In this document: positions 16,204-25,023 of the stretch, piece after piece
Position numbering within the stretch: the stretch's first letter is position 1
Layout: every line of letters begins with the position of its first letter
From: Oscillatoria acuminata PCC 6304
GTDB lineage: Bacteria > Cyanobacteriota > Cyanobacteriia > Cyanobacteriales > Laspinemataceae
DNA length: 64,000 bases
Assembly: GCF_000317105.1 (NCBI RefSeq)
Contig: NC_019693.1
Span: 558,001-622,000, forward strand
Direction of reading: 5' to 3'
The notes under the pieces: generated by a model
The model's database searches: none
Told to the model about the DNA's origin: nothing
Seen by the model: the letters and a program-made list of their open reading frames with translations, nothing else
Position numbers and translations under genes: made by a program

Positions 16204-16671
16204 ATGAGACGTTTTAGACGATGGTATTACCGAATTAGCGATGGGTTTAGAGATGATAATTTTGTTCATATCACGGAACAAATTCAGATTGCGATCGCTA
16301 AAGTCTTGTCAATTTTAATGATTATTATCATTTTAGTTGCCGTCTGTGACTTGATTATATTTTTACTGCAAGTTCTGTTTACCGAACCCCTGGGCTTTTT
16401 AACCAATACGTTATTTAAAATATTTGGCTTGTTCCTGAATGTTCTAATTTCTATGGAAATTTTAGAAAATATTACAGCCTATATGAAAAAGCATACAGTG
16501 CAAGTGGAATTGGTGATTGTCACCTCCCTAGTTGCTGTTGCCAGAAAAATTATTATTTTCGACCTAGAAAAATATTCAGAATTTGCTTTATTAGGTTTGG
16601 CTGTTGCCATTTTTGCCCTGTCGATTAGTTACTGGATTGTCCGCACTCTTAACTCTCCCCCCCGAGTCTGA
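16204..16671 (+). CDS. PsiE-like (phosphate-starvation-inducible family) membrane protein
   Basis: A 155-aa protein with a basic N-terminal stretch (MRRFRRWYYRISDGFRDD) followed by four predicted membrane helices at about residues 32-58, 66-92, 99-118 and 126-148. The order and the conserved Glu/Lys-containing loop before the third helix (ENITAYMKKHTVQVELV) match the PsiE family. The family name comes from phosphate-starvation induction in E. coli; its biochemical role is unknown. Whether this copy responds to phosphate cannot be seen: I found no convincing Pho-box direct repeat upstream. It follows larE by 80 bases and may share its transcript. Confidence 0.7.
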   Translation: MRRFRRWYYRISDGFRDDNFVHITEQIQIAIAKVLSILMIIIILVAVCDLIIFLLQVLFTEPLGFLTNTLFKIFGLFLNVLISMEILENITAYMKKHTVQVELVIVTSLVAVARKIIIFDLEKYSEFALLGLAVAIFALSISYWIVRTLNSPPRV

Positions 16672-16698
16672 ATCTGAAGATGCACCCCGGCAGTTTTG

Positions 16699-18057
16699 CT
16701 AAACCATTGTCTTTAAACTCAATGCCGCTTGATTGAGTTGCTGCATTCCTAGTTTAGTTTGACTGATGCCATTCACGGTTTCTTTCGCCCCATTGTTGAT
16801 AGAATCCATTGCTTCAACCACTTGCTGAATGGCGTTAGCTTGTTCTTGGGCTGTCAAAGAAATTCGGGCGTTGCGGGTGAAAATTTCATCAATGGCATCA
16901 ACAACGGATTGAAAGGCTGCGGTCATGTTCTGGATACTCTCTACGGATTCTTCTACCTTTTTCCTCCCTTCTTCGGTTACCTGTAAGGTTGAACTCATCG
17001 CGGTTTGAATATCGACAATCAACTGTTGAATTTCTTCGGCAGATTTTTTACTGTTGTTGGCAAGCTGTCGAATTTCAGCCGCTACAATGGTAAATCCCTT
17101 GCCATCAATTCCGGCCCGTTTGGCTTCTATGGCCGCATTTAAGGCTAAAAGATTCGTTTGATTAGCCATACGACTGACCACAAAAGAAATGGTTTCAATC
17201 CGTCGGATGCGTTCTTTCAAGTCATGAATTTTATTATAAATTGCGCTGGAATTGTTTTGAACGGTTGCCATTTCTGTTAACAATTCTTGCACGGTTTGAC
17301 TTCCGCCTACGGCCAAATTCATCACAGCAGAAGCGGCTTTTTTTGCAGCGATCGCCTCCTGGGCGGACTCTTCTGAACTGTGACGAATATGGCTGGTTGT
17401 GGTTGTGGTTTGATAGACAGAAGCCGCTTGCATCGAAACCACCACTTCCTGTTGGGTGACGATCGCCGCTATCTCGGTGCAAGATGCGGCGATCGCCACA
17501 ATCGCTTGTTTGATTTGAGACTGGAGGATCTGGGTAACCCAACAAATCCCCACTAATACGGCAAAGTTCAACAAAAACAAACTGATTTGACTGACTTGAG
17601 TAAACTGGACTTTATCCTTGGCAAAATTTTCAGCCGCAAATACGGCAGCATTGGACAAGTCAAAAAATAATTCACTCTCTTTCAGAAGAAGCTCATCTCC
17701 CTGGGGGGCGTTTCTATGCTCTTGAATTGTGGCTTTCAGGGTAAACCACCCGGTTTGAACCGCCTGCATCTTCTCTAAAAAATTGGAGTCAGTTGCCGGG
17801 GGAAGTTGTAAGTCGCGATCGCCTTCAATCAATCCCTGGATAATCCGCTCAATTTCAGTGATTAAATCATCTTGTTCCGAATCAGCTAATTCTAACTTAA
17901 CCAGTCTCTGGGTTGCACCTCGGATGATTCCGGCATGATTGACCACTCGACCATCATCACTCATGCGATTAATTAAATAAGAAACGGATGCCACATTAAT
18001 AAAAGAAGACGTAAACAGGACGACTGCTGCAACGGTTAACTGGGTCGTGGTTTTCAT
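16699..18057 (-). CDS. methyl-accepting chemotaxis protein with PilJ-like N-terminus
   Basis: The 452-aa protein has a membrane helix (~residues 7-28), a short periplasmic four-helix-like region with [26 protein letters not shown] (PilJ-type, in one block), a second helix (~155-176) and a cytoplasmic MCP signalling domain. The hairpin tip is near residues 295-330 ([20 protein letters not shown]). The tip has [18 protein letters not shown] and, further on, [17 protein letters not shown] in place of the commoner Val-Arg-Lys-Leu-Ala. No HAMP domain is obvious after the second helix. It would relay signals to a CheA/CheW-type array controlling type IV pili or phototaxis, but no che genes are near. 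It is convergent with the PsiE-like gene, 27 bases away. Confidence 0.85.
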   Translation of the reverse strand: MKTTTQLTVAAVVLFTSSFINVASVSYLINRMSDDGRVVNHAGIIRGATQRLVKLELADSEQDDLITEIERIIQGLIEGDRDLQLPPATDSNFLEKMQAVQTGWFTLKATIQEHRNAPQGDELLLKESELFFDLSNAAVFAAENFAKDKVQFTQVSQISLFLLNFAVLVGICWVTQILQSQIKQAIVAIAASCTEIAAIVTQQEVVVSMQAASVYQTTTTTSHIRHSSEESAQEAIAAKKAASAVMNLAVGGSQTVQELLTEMATVQNNSSAIYNKIHDLKERIRRIETISFVVSRMANQTNLLALNAAIEAKRAGIDGKGFTIVAAEIRQLANNSKKSAEEIQQLIVDIQTAMSSTLQVTEEGRKKVEESVESIQNMTAAFQSVVDAIDEIFTRNARISLTAQEQANAIQQVVEAMDSINNGAKETVNGISQTKLGMQQLNQAALSLKTMV

Positions 18058-18267
18058 AGTTTCGTGATTTAATGTACTCTATTGAATGGCTTGGAGCTCG
18101 CGACCCTGAGAGAATCGGGATGAATCCGATTCCACCAGATTACTTTGCCAACCCTAACATTTTCTAAGAAAATTCACGAGGTCATTTTTGCGTAGGCGAA
18201 CCTCCCTAAATTTAACTAAATAAAAGCCCGATTTCTCAACCGGGCGGGTTAAAATTTCAACAACAAA

Positions 18268-18439
18268 AAAAGCCCGCACCCTGAAGGGTGGGGCTATACA
18301 GACAAAGCCCGCCTGCGCGGGCTCATCTATAAAAATGACTTTTGATACCAAATTCGGTTGTGAAAGACCTAACCATACTCTTCAGCCCGCGTAGGCGGGC
18401 GTCGTCTGTATAGCCCCACCCTTCAGGGTGCGGGCTTTT
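18268..18439. repeat. inverted pair of REP-like units downstream of hcp
   Basis: Bases 18268-18303 and 18404-18439 are perfect 36-base inverted repeats (inner sequence AGCCCGCACCCTGAAGGGTG on the left arm). The pairing continues imperfectly with GCCCGCCTGCGCGGGCT (about 18306-18322) against GCCCGCGTAGGCGGGC (about 18385-18400), leaving a loop near 60 bases. Each arm also contains its own palindromes. This has the layout of paired REP/BIME elements. It lies directly beyond the 3' end of hcp and, with its T-rich ends, could stop transcription from either side. Confidence 0.85.
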
Positions 18440-18463
18440 ATAGACCTTAATTTCAATTCCAGA

Positions 18464-20116
18464 TTATGCCTCGACAGTCGTCCCTAAACAGGCGGCTAAA
18501 TCTTCCTCGGGAGTGCCGATCGCCTTGAGATTGTAAGTCTCGGAAAGTAACTGAAACACATTCGGAGAAATAAACGCTGGCAGTGTTGGCCCTAAGCGAA
18601 TATTTTTAATTCCCAAATGGAACAGGGTCAGCAAAATTGATACCGCTTTTTGTTCATACCATGACAAAATCATCGAAAGCGGCAGTTCATTCACTCCCAC
18701 CCCAAACGCATTGGCCAAGGCTAGAGTAATTTGCACGGCTGAGTAAGCATCATTACATTGACCCACATCCATCAATCGCGGAATTCCGCCAATGTCTCCG
18801 AGTTCTTTATCAAAAAACCGGAATTTGCCACAAGCGAGGGTGAGCACAACGCAGTCTTCCGGGACTTTTTCCACGAATTCGGTGTAATAGTTGCGGCTGG
18901 GTTTGGCCCCATCGCAACCGCCGACGAGGAAGAAGTGGCGAATATCTCCCCGTTTGACAGCGGCGATCACCTCATCGGCAACACCCAAGACGGCATGACG
19001 GGCAAATCCGGTGGTGACTTGGCGGGGGTCTCCAGTATCGGTAAATCCGGGGATGGATAAGCTACAGGCGATCGCGGCGCTAAAGTCGCGGTTTTCAATA
19101 TGGGCCAATCCGGGCCAACCCACAGGGCCACAGGTGAACACTCTATTAATATAGGTGTTGTGGGGGGGCATCAGACAGTTGGTCGTCATGACGATCGCCC
19201 CTGGGAATTTCGCAAATTCGCGGGTTTGATTTTGCCACGCCGTCCCATAATGACCATACAAATGCGGATATTTCTGCTTGAGTCCCGGATACCCATGCGC
19301 CGGTAACATTTCCCCGTGGGTATAAACAGAGATACCCTGATTCGCGGTTTGTTTGAGGAGTTCCTCTAGGTCCTTGAGGTCATGACCCGAGACGAGAATC
19401 GCTTTACCCTGCTGGGTTCCCAGGGGAACGCGGGTGGGGACAGGATGACCATAGTTGCCCGTATTTCCGGCATCTAAAAGTTCCATCGCCAAGAGGTTGA
19501 TTTCCCCAACTTTTAAGGCCATTTGAACCCAGTCTTCCAAGGTCAAATCCACGGCGTCAATTCCCGCTAAGGCTTCATGACAGAAAGCATAGAGGCGATC
19601 GTCTTCCTGTCCCAGTTCTTGGGCATGGTAGGCATAGGCGGCGATGCCTTTGAGTCCATAAATAATGGTCAGTTTGAGGGAGAAAATATCAACATCTTTA
19701 GCAGATTTGGAGATAAATCCATATTCTACATCCCGCCCTTGTTGGACTAATTCATTGAGGGTGGGGGCGGGTTCCAAGGTGGCGGGACCTTCGGGAAAAC
19801 GGACCTCGGGGGCGACAGCTTGCAGTTGCGCTTTCAATCCATCCCGCAGGGCGATCGCCTGATGGATATAGTGAACAAAACTTTCGGGGTCAAAGTTGAC
19901 GTTCGTGAGGGTGGAAAAGAGGGTTTCGCAGGTAAAGCGATCGGCGTGGCGGTTAATAATTCCGTGTTTCCGGGCGGCGATCGCCACTTGTCCAAGTCCC
20001 CGCAATAAATGGGTTAATAAATCTTGGAGGGCATCCACTTCGGGGCTTTTACCACAGGCACCCCATTGATAACAGGCTTCTCCACCGGCAGTTTGTTCGC
20101 ATTGGCTGCAATACAT
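18464..20116 (-). CDS. hcp: hydroxylamine reductase / hybrid cluster protein (class I)
   Basis: Hcp carries a [4Fe-4S] cluster and a hybrid Fe-S-O cluster and handles nitric oxide or hydroxylamine. The N-terminal cysteines C3, C6, C15 and C21 (CX2CX8CX5C) define class I Hcp, typical of anaerobes. Downstream ligand regions are visible: HGEMLPAHGYPGL (~residue 268), TTNCLMPP (~312), FTCGPVGWPG (~330), VGGCDGAKPSR (~404) and LACGKFRF (~430). 550 aa is a full-length class I protein. ATG is preceded by GAGAGG. A Crp/Fnr regulator is divergently encoded, and a perfect 20-bp palindrome sits 63-82 bases upstream of the start codon, so regulation by NO or redox state is likely. No Hcr reductase gene is adjacent. 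Confidence 0.95.
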   Translation of the reverse strand: MYCSQCEQTAGGEACYQWGACGKSPEVDALQDLLTHLLRGLGQVAIAARKHGIINRHADRFTCETLFSTLTNVNFDPESFVHYIHQAIALRDGLKAQLQAVAPEVRFPEGPATLEPAPTLNELVQQGRDVEYGFISKSAKDVDIFSLKLTIIYGLKGIAAYAYHAQELGQEDDRLYAFCHEALAGIDAVDLTLEDWVQMALKVGEINLLAMELLDAGNTGNYGHPVPTRVPLGTQQGKAILVSGHDLKDLEELLKQTANQGISVYTHGEMLPAHGYPGLKQKYPHLYGHYGTAWQNQTREFAKFPGAIVMTTNCLMPPHNTYINRVFTCGPVGWPGLAHIENRDFSAAIACSLSIPGFTDTGDPRQVTTGFARHAVLGVADEVIAAVKRGDIRHFFLVGGCDGAKPSRNYYTEFVEKVPEDCVVLTLACGKFRFFDKELGDIGGIPRLMDVGQCNDAYSAVQITLALANAFGVGVNELPLSMILSWYEQKAVSILLTLFHLGIKNIRLGPTLPAFISPNVFQLLSETYNLKAIGTPEEDLAACLGTTVEA

Positions 20117-20178
20117 GATGTTACCTCTCGGTCGCTTTCGTCTTGTTATCTCAACTCTAAGTTGGCCCTCTGGGAATG

Positions 20179-20198
20179 TCTTTGACTTAAGTCAAAGA
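20179..20198. promoter_or_regulatory. 20-bp perfect palindrome, candidate Crp/Fnr-family operator
   Basis: TCTTTGACTTAAGTCAAAGA reads the same on both strands. Its core TTGAC-N4-GTCAA has the half-site spacing used by FNR/DNR/HcpR-type regulators (FNR: TTGAT-N4-ATCAA). It lies between hcp and the Crp/Fnr gene, about 62 bases before the hcp start codon and 354 before the regulator start. Confidence 0.75.
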
Positions 20199-20340
20199 AA
20201 GCCAGATTGATGAGCCCTTTAGTTCTTATCCAGGACTGAAGCGGATTTGCAGCATTAATTCTAATTGGAACAGTGGATTCTCGAATCGCCCCTACAGGGA
20301 TAGAGGTCAAGAGTCATATCAAGTTTGGTCGATTAACTTA

Positions 20341-20460
20341 AAAAGCCATTTCCCCCTCTTCTCCCCCTTCCCCCTCTTCTCCCCCTTCCCCCTCTTCCCC
20401 CTCTTCCCCCTCTTCTCCCCCTTCCCTCTGAGGGAAGGGGGTTGGGGGGTTAGGTCAGTC
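20341..20460. repeat. polypyrimidine tandem repeat in the hcp-regulator spacer
   Basis: A run of CCCTCTTCTCCCCCTTCC-type units (about 20351-20425) ends in a G-rich complement (GAGGGAAGGGGGTTGGGGGG, ~20428-20447), giving a hairpin. It ends with GTTAGGTC, the inverted body of the dispersed repeat seen at 883 and 15036. The remaining part of the 436-base spacer holds the palindromic operator; no gene seen. Confidence 0.6.
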
Positions 20461-20552
20461 TGGGTGTGAGTTTTTCTCAACCCCATTCTGGATCAGCCCG
20501 TTTTGCCGGTAGAATCAAATCAATGAGTTAATCCAGTCCCGGGAATCCAGTC

Positions 20553-21251
20553 TTGAAAGACCAATCTTTTGATAAACAGACATTTCTTGCCCAAACTCCC
20601 CTGTTTCAGAGTTTACCCCCAGACCAACATCAGGCCCTTGCTCAGATTGCGATCGGTCAATCCTATCGGAAAGGAGAGGTATTGTTTTGGGAGGGGGATG
20701 ATCAAGGGGTGGGTTTTTTTATTGTGATTTCTGGTCGAGTTAAAGTCTTTAAACAATCCCCGTTGGGCAAAGAACAGATTTTGCAAATCTTTGCGGCAGG
20801 TCAGCATTTTGCCGAAGTGCCTGCTTTTGATGGTCAACCCTTTCCCGCTTCTGCTGCTGCCCTAGAGTCCACTCAAGTGTTATTCTTTCCCCGGACTGCA
20901 TTGCTGGCCTTGATGCAAGCCCATCCTAATATTGCTATAACTTTGTTAGGAATTTTTGCTCGTCATCTGCGCTGGTTGGCTCATGTGGTGGAAGATTTGT
21001 CGTTGAAGGATGTCCCCCAACGCTTGGCTGCTTATCTTCTTTATTTAAGTGATTCACCCCAAGGGACTTTGGAACAAGTGGAACTGGATATTACGAAAGG
21101 GCAATTGGCTGCTTTTTTGGGGACGATTCCGGAAACTCTCTCGCGGGTATTTGGGAAACTCAGCAGTGAGGGAGTCTTGGAGATTGAGGGGGCGCGGATT
21201 CGTTTGTTAGATTTGTCCCGGTTGCGGGCTTTGGCGGGAATGTCCGAGTGA
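20553..21251 (+). CDS. Crp/Fnr-family transcriptional regulator (HcpR/DNR-like)
   Basis: The 232-aa protein has a cyclic-nucleotide-binding-like beta-roll (residues ~15-125), a dimerisation helix (~125-155) and a C-terminal winged helix. There, ITKGQLAAFLGTIPETLSRVFGKLSSEGVLEI (residues ~180-212, shown in parts) has the recognition-helix pattern ETLSR shared with FNR/DNR-type proteins. The four N-terminal cysteines of FNR are absent, so it is not a direct [4Fe-4S] FNR; DNR-like regulators sense NO through haem. The only plausible start is TTG at 20553. It faces hcp across a shared spacer with a matching palindrome, which argues that hcp is its target. It could be an activator or repressor. 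Confidence 0.85.
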   Translation: MKDQSFDKQTFLAQTPLFQSLPPDQHQALAQIAIGQSYRKGEVLFWEGDDQGVGFFIVISGRVKVFKQSPLGKEQILQIFAAGQHFAEVPAFDGQPFPASAAALESTQVLFFPRTALLALMQAHPNIAITLLGIFARHLRWLAHVVEDLSLKDVPQRLAAYLLYLSDSPQGTLEQVELDITKGQLAAFLGTIPETLSRVFGKLSSEGVLEIEGARIRLLDLSRLRALAGMSE

Positions 21252-21441
21252 GGGTGAGGGGTGATATTATCCCAGGGATAGAACCTTTATACCTGGAGTT
21301 GGGGGAAACACAAAGCATAGTTCACCCTGCGGGTTCCTCTGGGGTTTGGGAATTGGGGATGCCTCACGATCGCCGATTTTTAGAGCGAGTTTTGTCACTT
21401 TTTGTTGCGTGAGTTGATTTTCCCTATCTCTTGTGTTAAAA

Positions 21442-21469
21442 TTGCTGTCTTTTGGCGTAAGTATATATT
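21442..21469 (+). promoter_or_regulatory. sigma70-type promoter for the 6S-like RNA
   Basis: TTGCTG (21442-21447), a 16-base spacer and TATATT (21464-21469). The predicted start near 21475 coincides with the 5' edge of the folded RNA. Confidence 0.5.
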
Positions 21470-21473
21470 CTGT

Positions 21474-21658
21474 GATCCATCGTGATCAATAAAACGTCGC
21501 TCTCATCGGGGTTGTCTTCAAGGGTAGAACTTGCGCTGCCCGATGCTGCCTTGCCGACTCAGGAACCTGGCCTCACTGAAGTGAGCAGCGCCAGGGCTTG
21601 GGAATGGTTCCTGGCGAGGTTTTCAGAACTCCTGAGTTAGAGGGAGGTGAGGGGATGA
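21474..21658 (+). ncRNA. ssaA: structured RNA, probably cyanobacterial 6S RNA
   Basis: The transcript predicted from the upstream promoter folds into one long rod of about 185 nt, the size of cyanobacterial 6S RNA. Stems: ATCC/GGAT at the ends (~21475, 21653); CTCA plus GGGGTT (21502-21513) with AACTCCTGAG (21627-21636); CCTTGC (21549) with GCGAGG (21614); CAGGAAC (21560) with GTTCCTG (21607); CCTGGC (21566) with GCCAGG (21590); and CTCAC-TGAA-GTGAG at the apex (21572-21585). The 5' side of the large internal bubble carries its own hairpin GGGTAG/CTGCCC (21522-21541), as described for 6S RNAs that mimic an open promoter. G-U pairs favour the plus strand. SRP RNA and RNase P signatures are absent. 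The name rests on shape and size, not on an alignment. Confidence 0.5.
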
Positions 21659-21951
21659 AAATTTTTATCTCTCTAGGGTTAAGTTTTTTCCAGGACGATC
21701 AAAATACCTAGAAGACACTTGATTTTTTATTCAAAGTGCTGAGGCATAATCTATAAAATATTGTCAAGTAGCCAAAGAAAGAAACACCCCAAACAGCCCC
21801 GCTAGACCCGTCCAACCCAGGAGGGGAGAGGGACTATAACAGTGATCGCCGGGGTGAAAGCGCGGCGATCACTGTCCGGGCATCGTCCCCTAGGGCGATC
21901 GGTATCGGTACAAGTCTAAATCCGTGAAAAATTTTTGACTCGATCGCAGAA

Positions 21952-23727
21952 GTGGGCAACAAATGCTTAGAAACACAGTATAATGAAAAACGTTGTATCG
22001 TTTATAAAGATTCAGAAACCTTGACTAACCAAATTCCACCCGAATTTTTAACCGGAGTCGCTAAAGAACGAGGCGTTTCCGATGCTGAGTTAGAAACCGT
22101 TATGATGGCACTCGACGGGAATTCCACCGCCGCGATCGCCACAATCCTAGGGATCAGCAACATTGCCGTTCGCAAACGACTCGGCGAAGTCTACAGAAAA
22201 TTTAGCATTTATGGGCGGGGTCCGGGCAAGCTGGCTGAATTGCGGCATCAGCTATTCTATCAATACCAAGCCCAAGAAACAGAAGCACCAGCACCGACCA
22301 AAACCAAAGGTAAAGCTAAAGCCAAAGCCGAACCGGCTGAAACTTCTAGCAAAAAAACTGAAGCGGTAGCAGCCGAACCCTCTAACGAGGTTGTCTCCAC
22401 CGGAAACCGCCGCCAAGATTGGGGTGAGTCGCCGGATGTATCCCAATTTTATGGACGCACCGAAGAACTTAAAATCCTAGAAGAATTAATTATCGATGAA
22501 AGCTCTCGGTTAGTCACCCTTTTAGGAATGACAGGGATCGGCAAAACCGTACTTTCCGTACAGATTGCCAAACAACTCGAAAGCGAGTTTGAGTTCGTGG
22601 TGTGGCGGTCCCTCTCTGCCACCCCGAAACTCGACGACTTGTTAGGAAACCTGCTGCAAACCCTTTCCACTCAAAAGAAACCGGATATTCCTGATGATCT
22701 TAGTGGCAGAATTTTAAGACTGCTAGACTTCCTGAAAAAGAATCGCTGCCTGATTATCTTAGACGATATCGATGCCTTGCTCAAGGAGGATGAACTCGCT
22801 GGGAATTATCGTCCAGGATTTGAAAACTATCGGGATTTCATCAAGCGTATTGCGGAAACCAAGCATCAAAGCTGTTTCGTCCTCGTCACCACGGAAGAAC
22901 CGGCTGAAATTGCCTTGTTGCATGGGGAAAAAGTCCAAACCCTGCAACCGATGGATTCCCATGAAATCGCCCGGGAAATCTTTGCCGATAAAGGAGTGGC
23001 CCCCACGGACAAAGAGTGGAGCGAACTGGTTAAACGCTATGGAGATAATCTCTTGGCGTATAAAATTGTGGCCCCGACTATTAAAGAATTCTTTAATGGA
23101 AACACCGCCACTTTCCTCAAAGCCACGGAGTTGTTTATCGAAGATACGCTAACTCATTTACTAGAGCAGCATTTTGGGCGCTTATCTTCCTCAGAAGAAG
23201 AGATTTTGTACTGGTTGGCGATCGCCAAGACTCCGGTTACTCTCTCCCGCTTGCGCGAGGATATGTTATTACCCGTATCCCTCTCGGATATGCTCAAAAA
23301 TCTCGACTCCTTGGATCGCCGCGCTTTAATCGAAAAACAGGAAACAGCCAGCGATATTTTCTTCACCTTACAACCGTTGATGATGAAGTTTGCCACCACT
23401 AAATTAGTGGCAAATGCCTGTGAAGAAATTAAAGAGTTGGTGAAAACTCAAAAACTGTCAAGTTTAAGACTGTTAATCCAACTCAATCTCGGCACAGTCC
23501 AGCAGACTTCCGGCAAAAAAGGCAAAGCTGCTGCTGCTGCTCAAAAACCCCAAATGTTGCAACAGATTAAAAACCAGTTGCAATTTTTCGTGATGCGAAG
23601 TGGGGGATATGATGAGTTGATCACTCAACTCGAAGCCATTGCTGGAAAACTCGAAGATAAAACCCAGATGGATGTGGGATATGCCAGCGCTAATCTGCGT
23701 AACTTGCTTGCGATTATGGCGGGTTAA
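21952..23727 (+). CDS. HTH-NB-ARC STAND ATPase without C-terminal repeats
   Basis: The 591-aa protein opens with a LuxR/GerE-like helix-turn-helix (residues ~36-105; ALDGNSTAAIATILGISNIA then VRKRLGEVYRKF). A Lys/Ala/Thr-rich linker (~110-150) follows, then an NB-ARC nucleotide-binding domain with P-loop GMTGIGKT (192-199), WRSLSATPKLDDLL, Walker B LIILDDIDAL (~263-272) and a winged-helix region with WLAIAKTPVTLSRLREDM (~420-440). NB-ARC STAND proteins are signal-gated oligomerising switches. Cyanobacterial relatives usually add WD40 or TPR sensor repeats; here the chain ends in a short helical region with none. The start is GTG 21952. The next gene is a Ser/Thr kinase on the same strand. Confidence 0.82.
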   Translation: MGNKCLETQYNEKRCIVYKDSETLTNQIPPEFLTGVAKERGVSDAELETVMMALDGNSTAAIATILGISNIAVRKRLGEVYRKFSIYGRGPGKLAELRHQLFYQYQAQETEAPAPTKTKGKAKAKAEPAETSSKKTEAVAAEPSNEVVSTGNRRQDWGESPDVSQFYGRTEELKILEELIIDESSRLVTLLGMTGIGKTVLSVQIAKQLESEFEFVVWRSLSATPKLDDLLGNLLQTLSTQKKPDIPDDLSGRILRLLDFLKKNRCLIILDDIDALLKEDELAGNYRPGFENYRDFIKRIAETKHQSCFVLVTTEEPAEIALLHGEKVQTLQPMDSHEIAREIFADKGVAPTDKEWSELVKRYGDNLLAYKIVAPTIKEFFNGNTATFLKATELFIEDTLTHLLEQHFGRLSSSEEEILYWLAIAKTPVTLSRLREDMLLPVSLSDMLKNLDSLDRRALIEKQETASDIFFTLQPLMMKFATTKLVANACEEIKELVKTQKLSSLRLLIQLNLGTVQQTSGKKGKAAAAAQKPQMLQQIKNQLQFFVMRSGGYDELITQLEAIAGKLEDKTQMDVGYASANLRNLLAIMAG

Positions 23728-23890
23728 ATGGGGTTGCCTCTAGGCGATCACTCGCCTAGAGAACCCCATCCAACTCGGGGAAATTTGGCCTAAGGTAGAC
23801 AGCTTTTCCCAAAAAAAATGCTTTCACCGTTGCAAAAGAGCCAAGTTTCCCCTCGCTCATCTTCGAGCCAATCATCTTTTAAAATGGGTT

Positions 23891-24781
23891 GTGAGTTACT
23901 GTATTAATCCCAACTGCATCCAGCGGGAAAATCCGGATACCGAGAGTCACTGCGGCAACTGCGGTTCTCCCTTGCTAATTTGCGATCGCTATCGCATCAA
24001 AACCCCCTTGCGAGACCCAAATCCCGCTTATCCCTGCGATATCTATGAAGTCCAGGATTGGGGAGAACAGGAATGGGGAACCCCCAAGGTGATGAAAGTC
24101 CTTAAATTTACCACTCAGCCTGATTTTGTCCGCTTGTTTAAGCAAGAGGCGCGAGTTTTAATCTGGTTGCGACATCCGAGGATTCCCCAGGTAGAACCAG
24201 GGGGATATTTTATCCTCACCCTTGGCGATCGCAAATCTCTCCAGGGCTTTGTCATGGAAAAAAAAGCCGGAACAACCCTAGAAGAACAGATTGAGAAACA
24301 GGGTCCTATTTCTGAAACCATCGCAGGCAACTGGTTAGCACAGTTGATGGAAATTATCAGTACAATTCATCGCGAAGGGTTGGTGCATCGAGATATTAAA
24401 CCCAGCAATCTGATTCTCACACCCGATGGACAAGTACAACTCATTGATTTTGGCAGTGTCGCCGATCACCACAATCGAAGTACCCGGGTGGGAACTTCGG
24501 GTTATGCGCCACCGGAACAACTCCTCGGAGATACCCAACCGCAATCGGATTTTTTTGCGATCGCCCGGACCTGTTTATATGCCTTAACCGGCTTAACCCC
24601 CCTCGACTTTCCCGAAACCCCTCAAGGACATCTGATCTGGCGCAGTCACCTTCCAAATCTCACCGATGAGTTGGCACAGTTACTCGATGACTTGATGGCA
24701 CCCGACTGGCACAGTCGCCCCCAAACGGCACAAGCTATTTTAACCCGTTTAAACTCGTTTGCATCAGAAATTGGAGAGTAG
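23891..24781 (+). CDS. zinc-ribbon Ser/Thr protein kinase
   Basis: Residues 1-28 hold four cysteines (C4, C9, C21, C24; CX4CX11CX2C), a zinc-ribbon-like module found at the N-terminus of a cyanobacterial Hanks-type kinase subgroup. The kinase domain (~30-290) has the ATP-binding Lys in KVMKVLKF, Glu in FKQEARVLIWL, catalytic HRDIKPSN (His166, Arg167, Asp168), DFG at 186-188 and GYAPPEQL of the activation segment. The glycine-rich loop is degenerate (PLRDPNPAYPCDIYEV), which is common in this subgroup. No membrane anchor or C-terminal repeats. Start is GTG; no in-frame ATG lies nearby. It is 163 bases behind the NB-ARC gene, and both are signalling proteins. Confidence 0.88.
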   Translation: MSYCINPNCIQRENPDTESHCGNCGSPLLICDRYRIKTPLRDPNPAYPCDIYEVQDWGEQEWGTPKVMKVLKFTTQPDFVRLFKQEARVLIWLRHPRIPQVEPGGYFILTLGDRKSLQGFVMEKKAGTTLEEQIEKQGPISETIAGNWLAQLMEIISTIHREGLVHRDIKPSNLILTPDGQVQLIDFGSVADHHNRSTRVGTSGYAPPEQLLGDTQPQSDFFAIARTCLYALTGLTPLDFPETPQGHLIWRSHLPNLTDELAQLLDDLMAPDWHSRPQTAQAILTRLNSFASEIGE

Positions 24782-24979
24782 ATTGTACACCGATTGCTGT
24801 TTTGGTACATTAATAAGTAGCGGCTATCCGGTGTTTTCAGTGAGATGTAATAGAATGTTTAATTTTGAGTTAGGACTGATGCAAATTTGGGGCTAACCCT
24901 CACGGAAAGAGAACCCTACATCAATCACTTTTACTATCTATAAGTCTTGATTACGGGTAATTTTTGTTAGTTATAGGGG

Positions 24980-24990
24980 TTATCTTATAT
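24980..24990. repeat. left target-site duplication of the intron-bearing MITE
   Basis: TTATCTTATAT is repeated exactly at 27615-27625, just outside the right end of the element, as expected for an 11-bp target-site duplication. Confidence 0.75.
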
Positions 24991-25023
24991 TAGACCGGTC
25001 AATGTGGTAAATTTAATGACGAA

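Larger units (their letters stand above)
21252..21951. other. 700-base spacer holding a structured RNA and a 12-bp palindrome
   Basis: No protein gene seen. The centre holds the probable 6S-like RNA (21474-21658), listed separately. Further right, CAGTGATCGCCG (21839-21850) and its complement CGGCGATCACTG (21862-21873) form a perfect 12-bp stem with an 11-base loop. It has no T-run, so it is more likely a protein-binding or REP-like site than a terminator. Confidence 0.5.

Noticed and set aside
21542-21636. Possible SRP (4.5S) RNA in the structured spacer
   Set aside because: The conserved apical GGAAGCAGCC-type motif is absent on both strands; size and bubble fit 6S RNA better.
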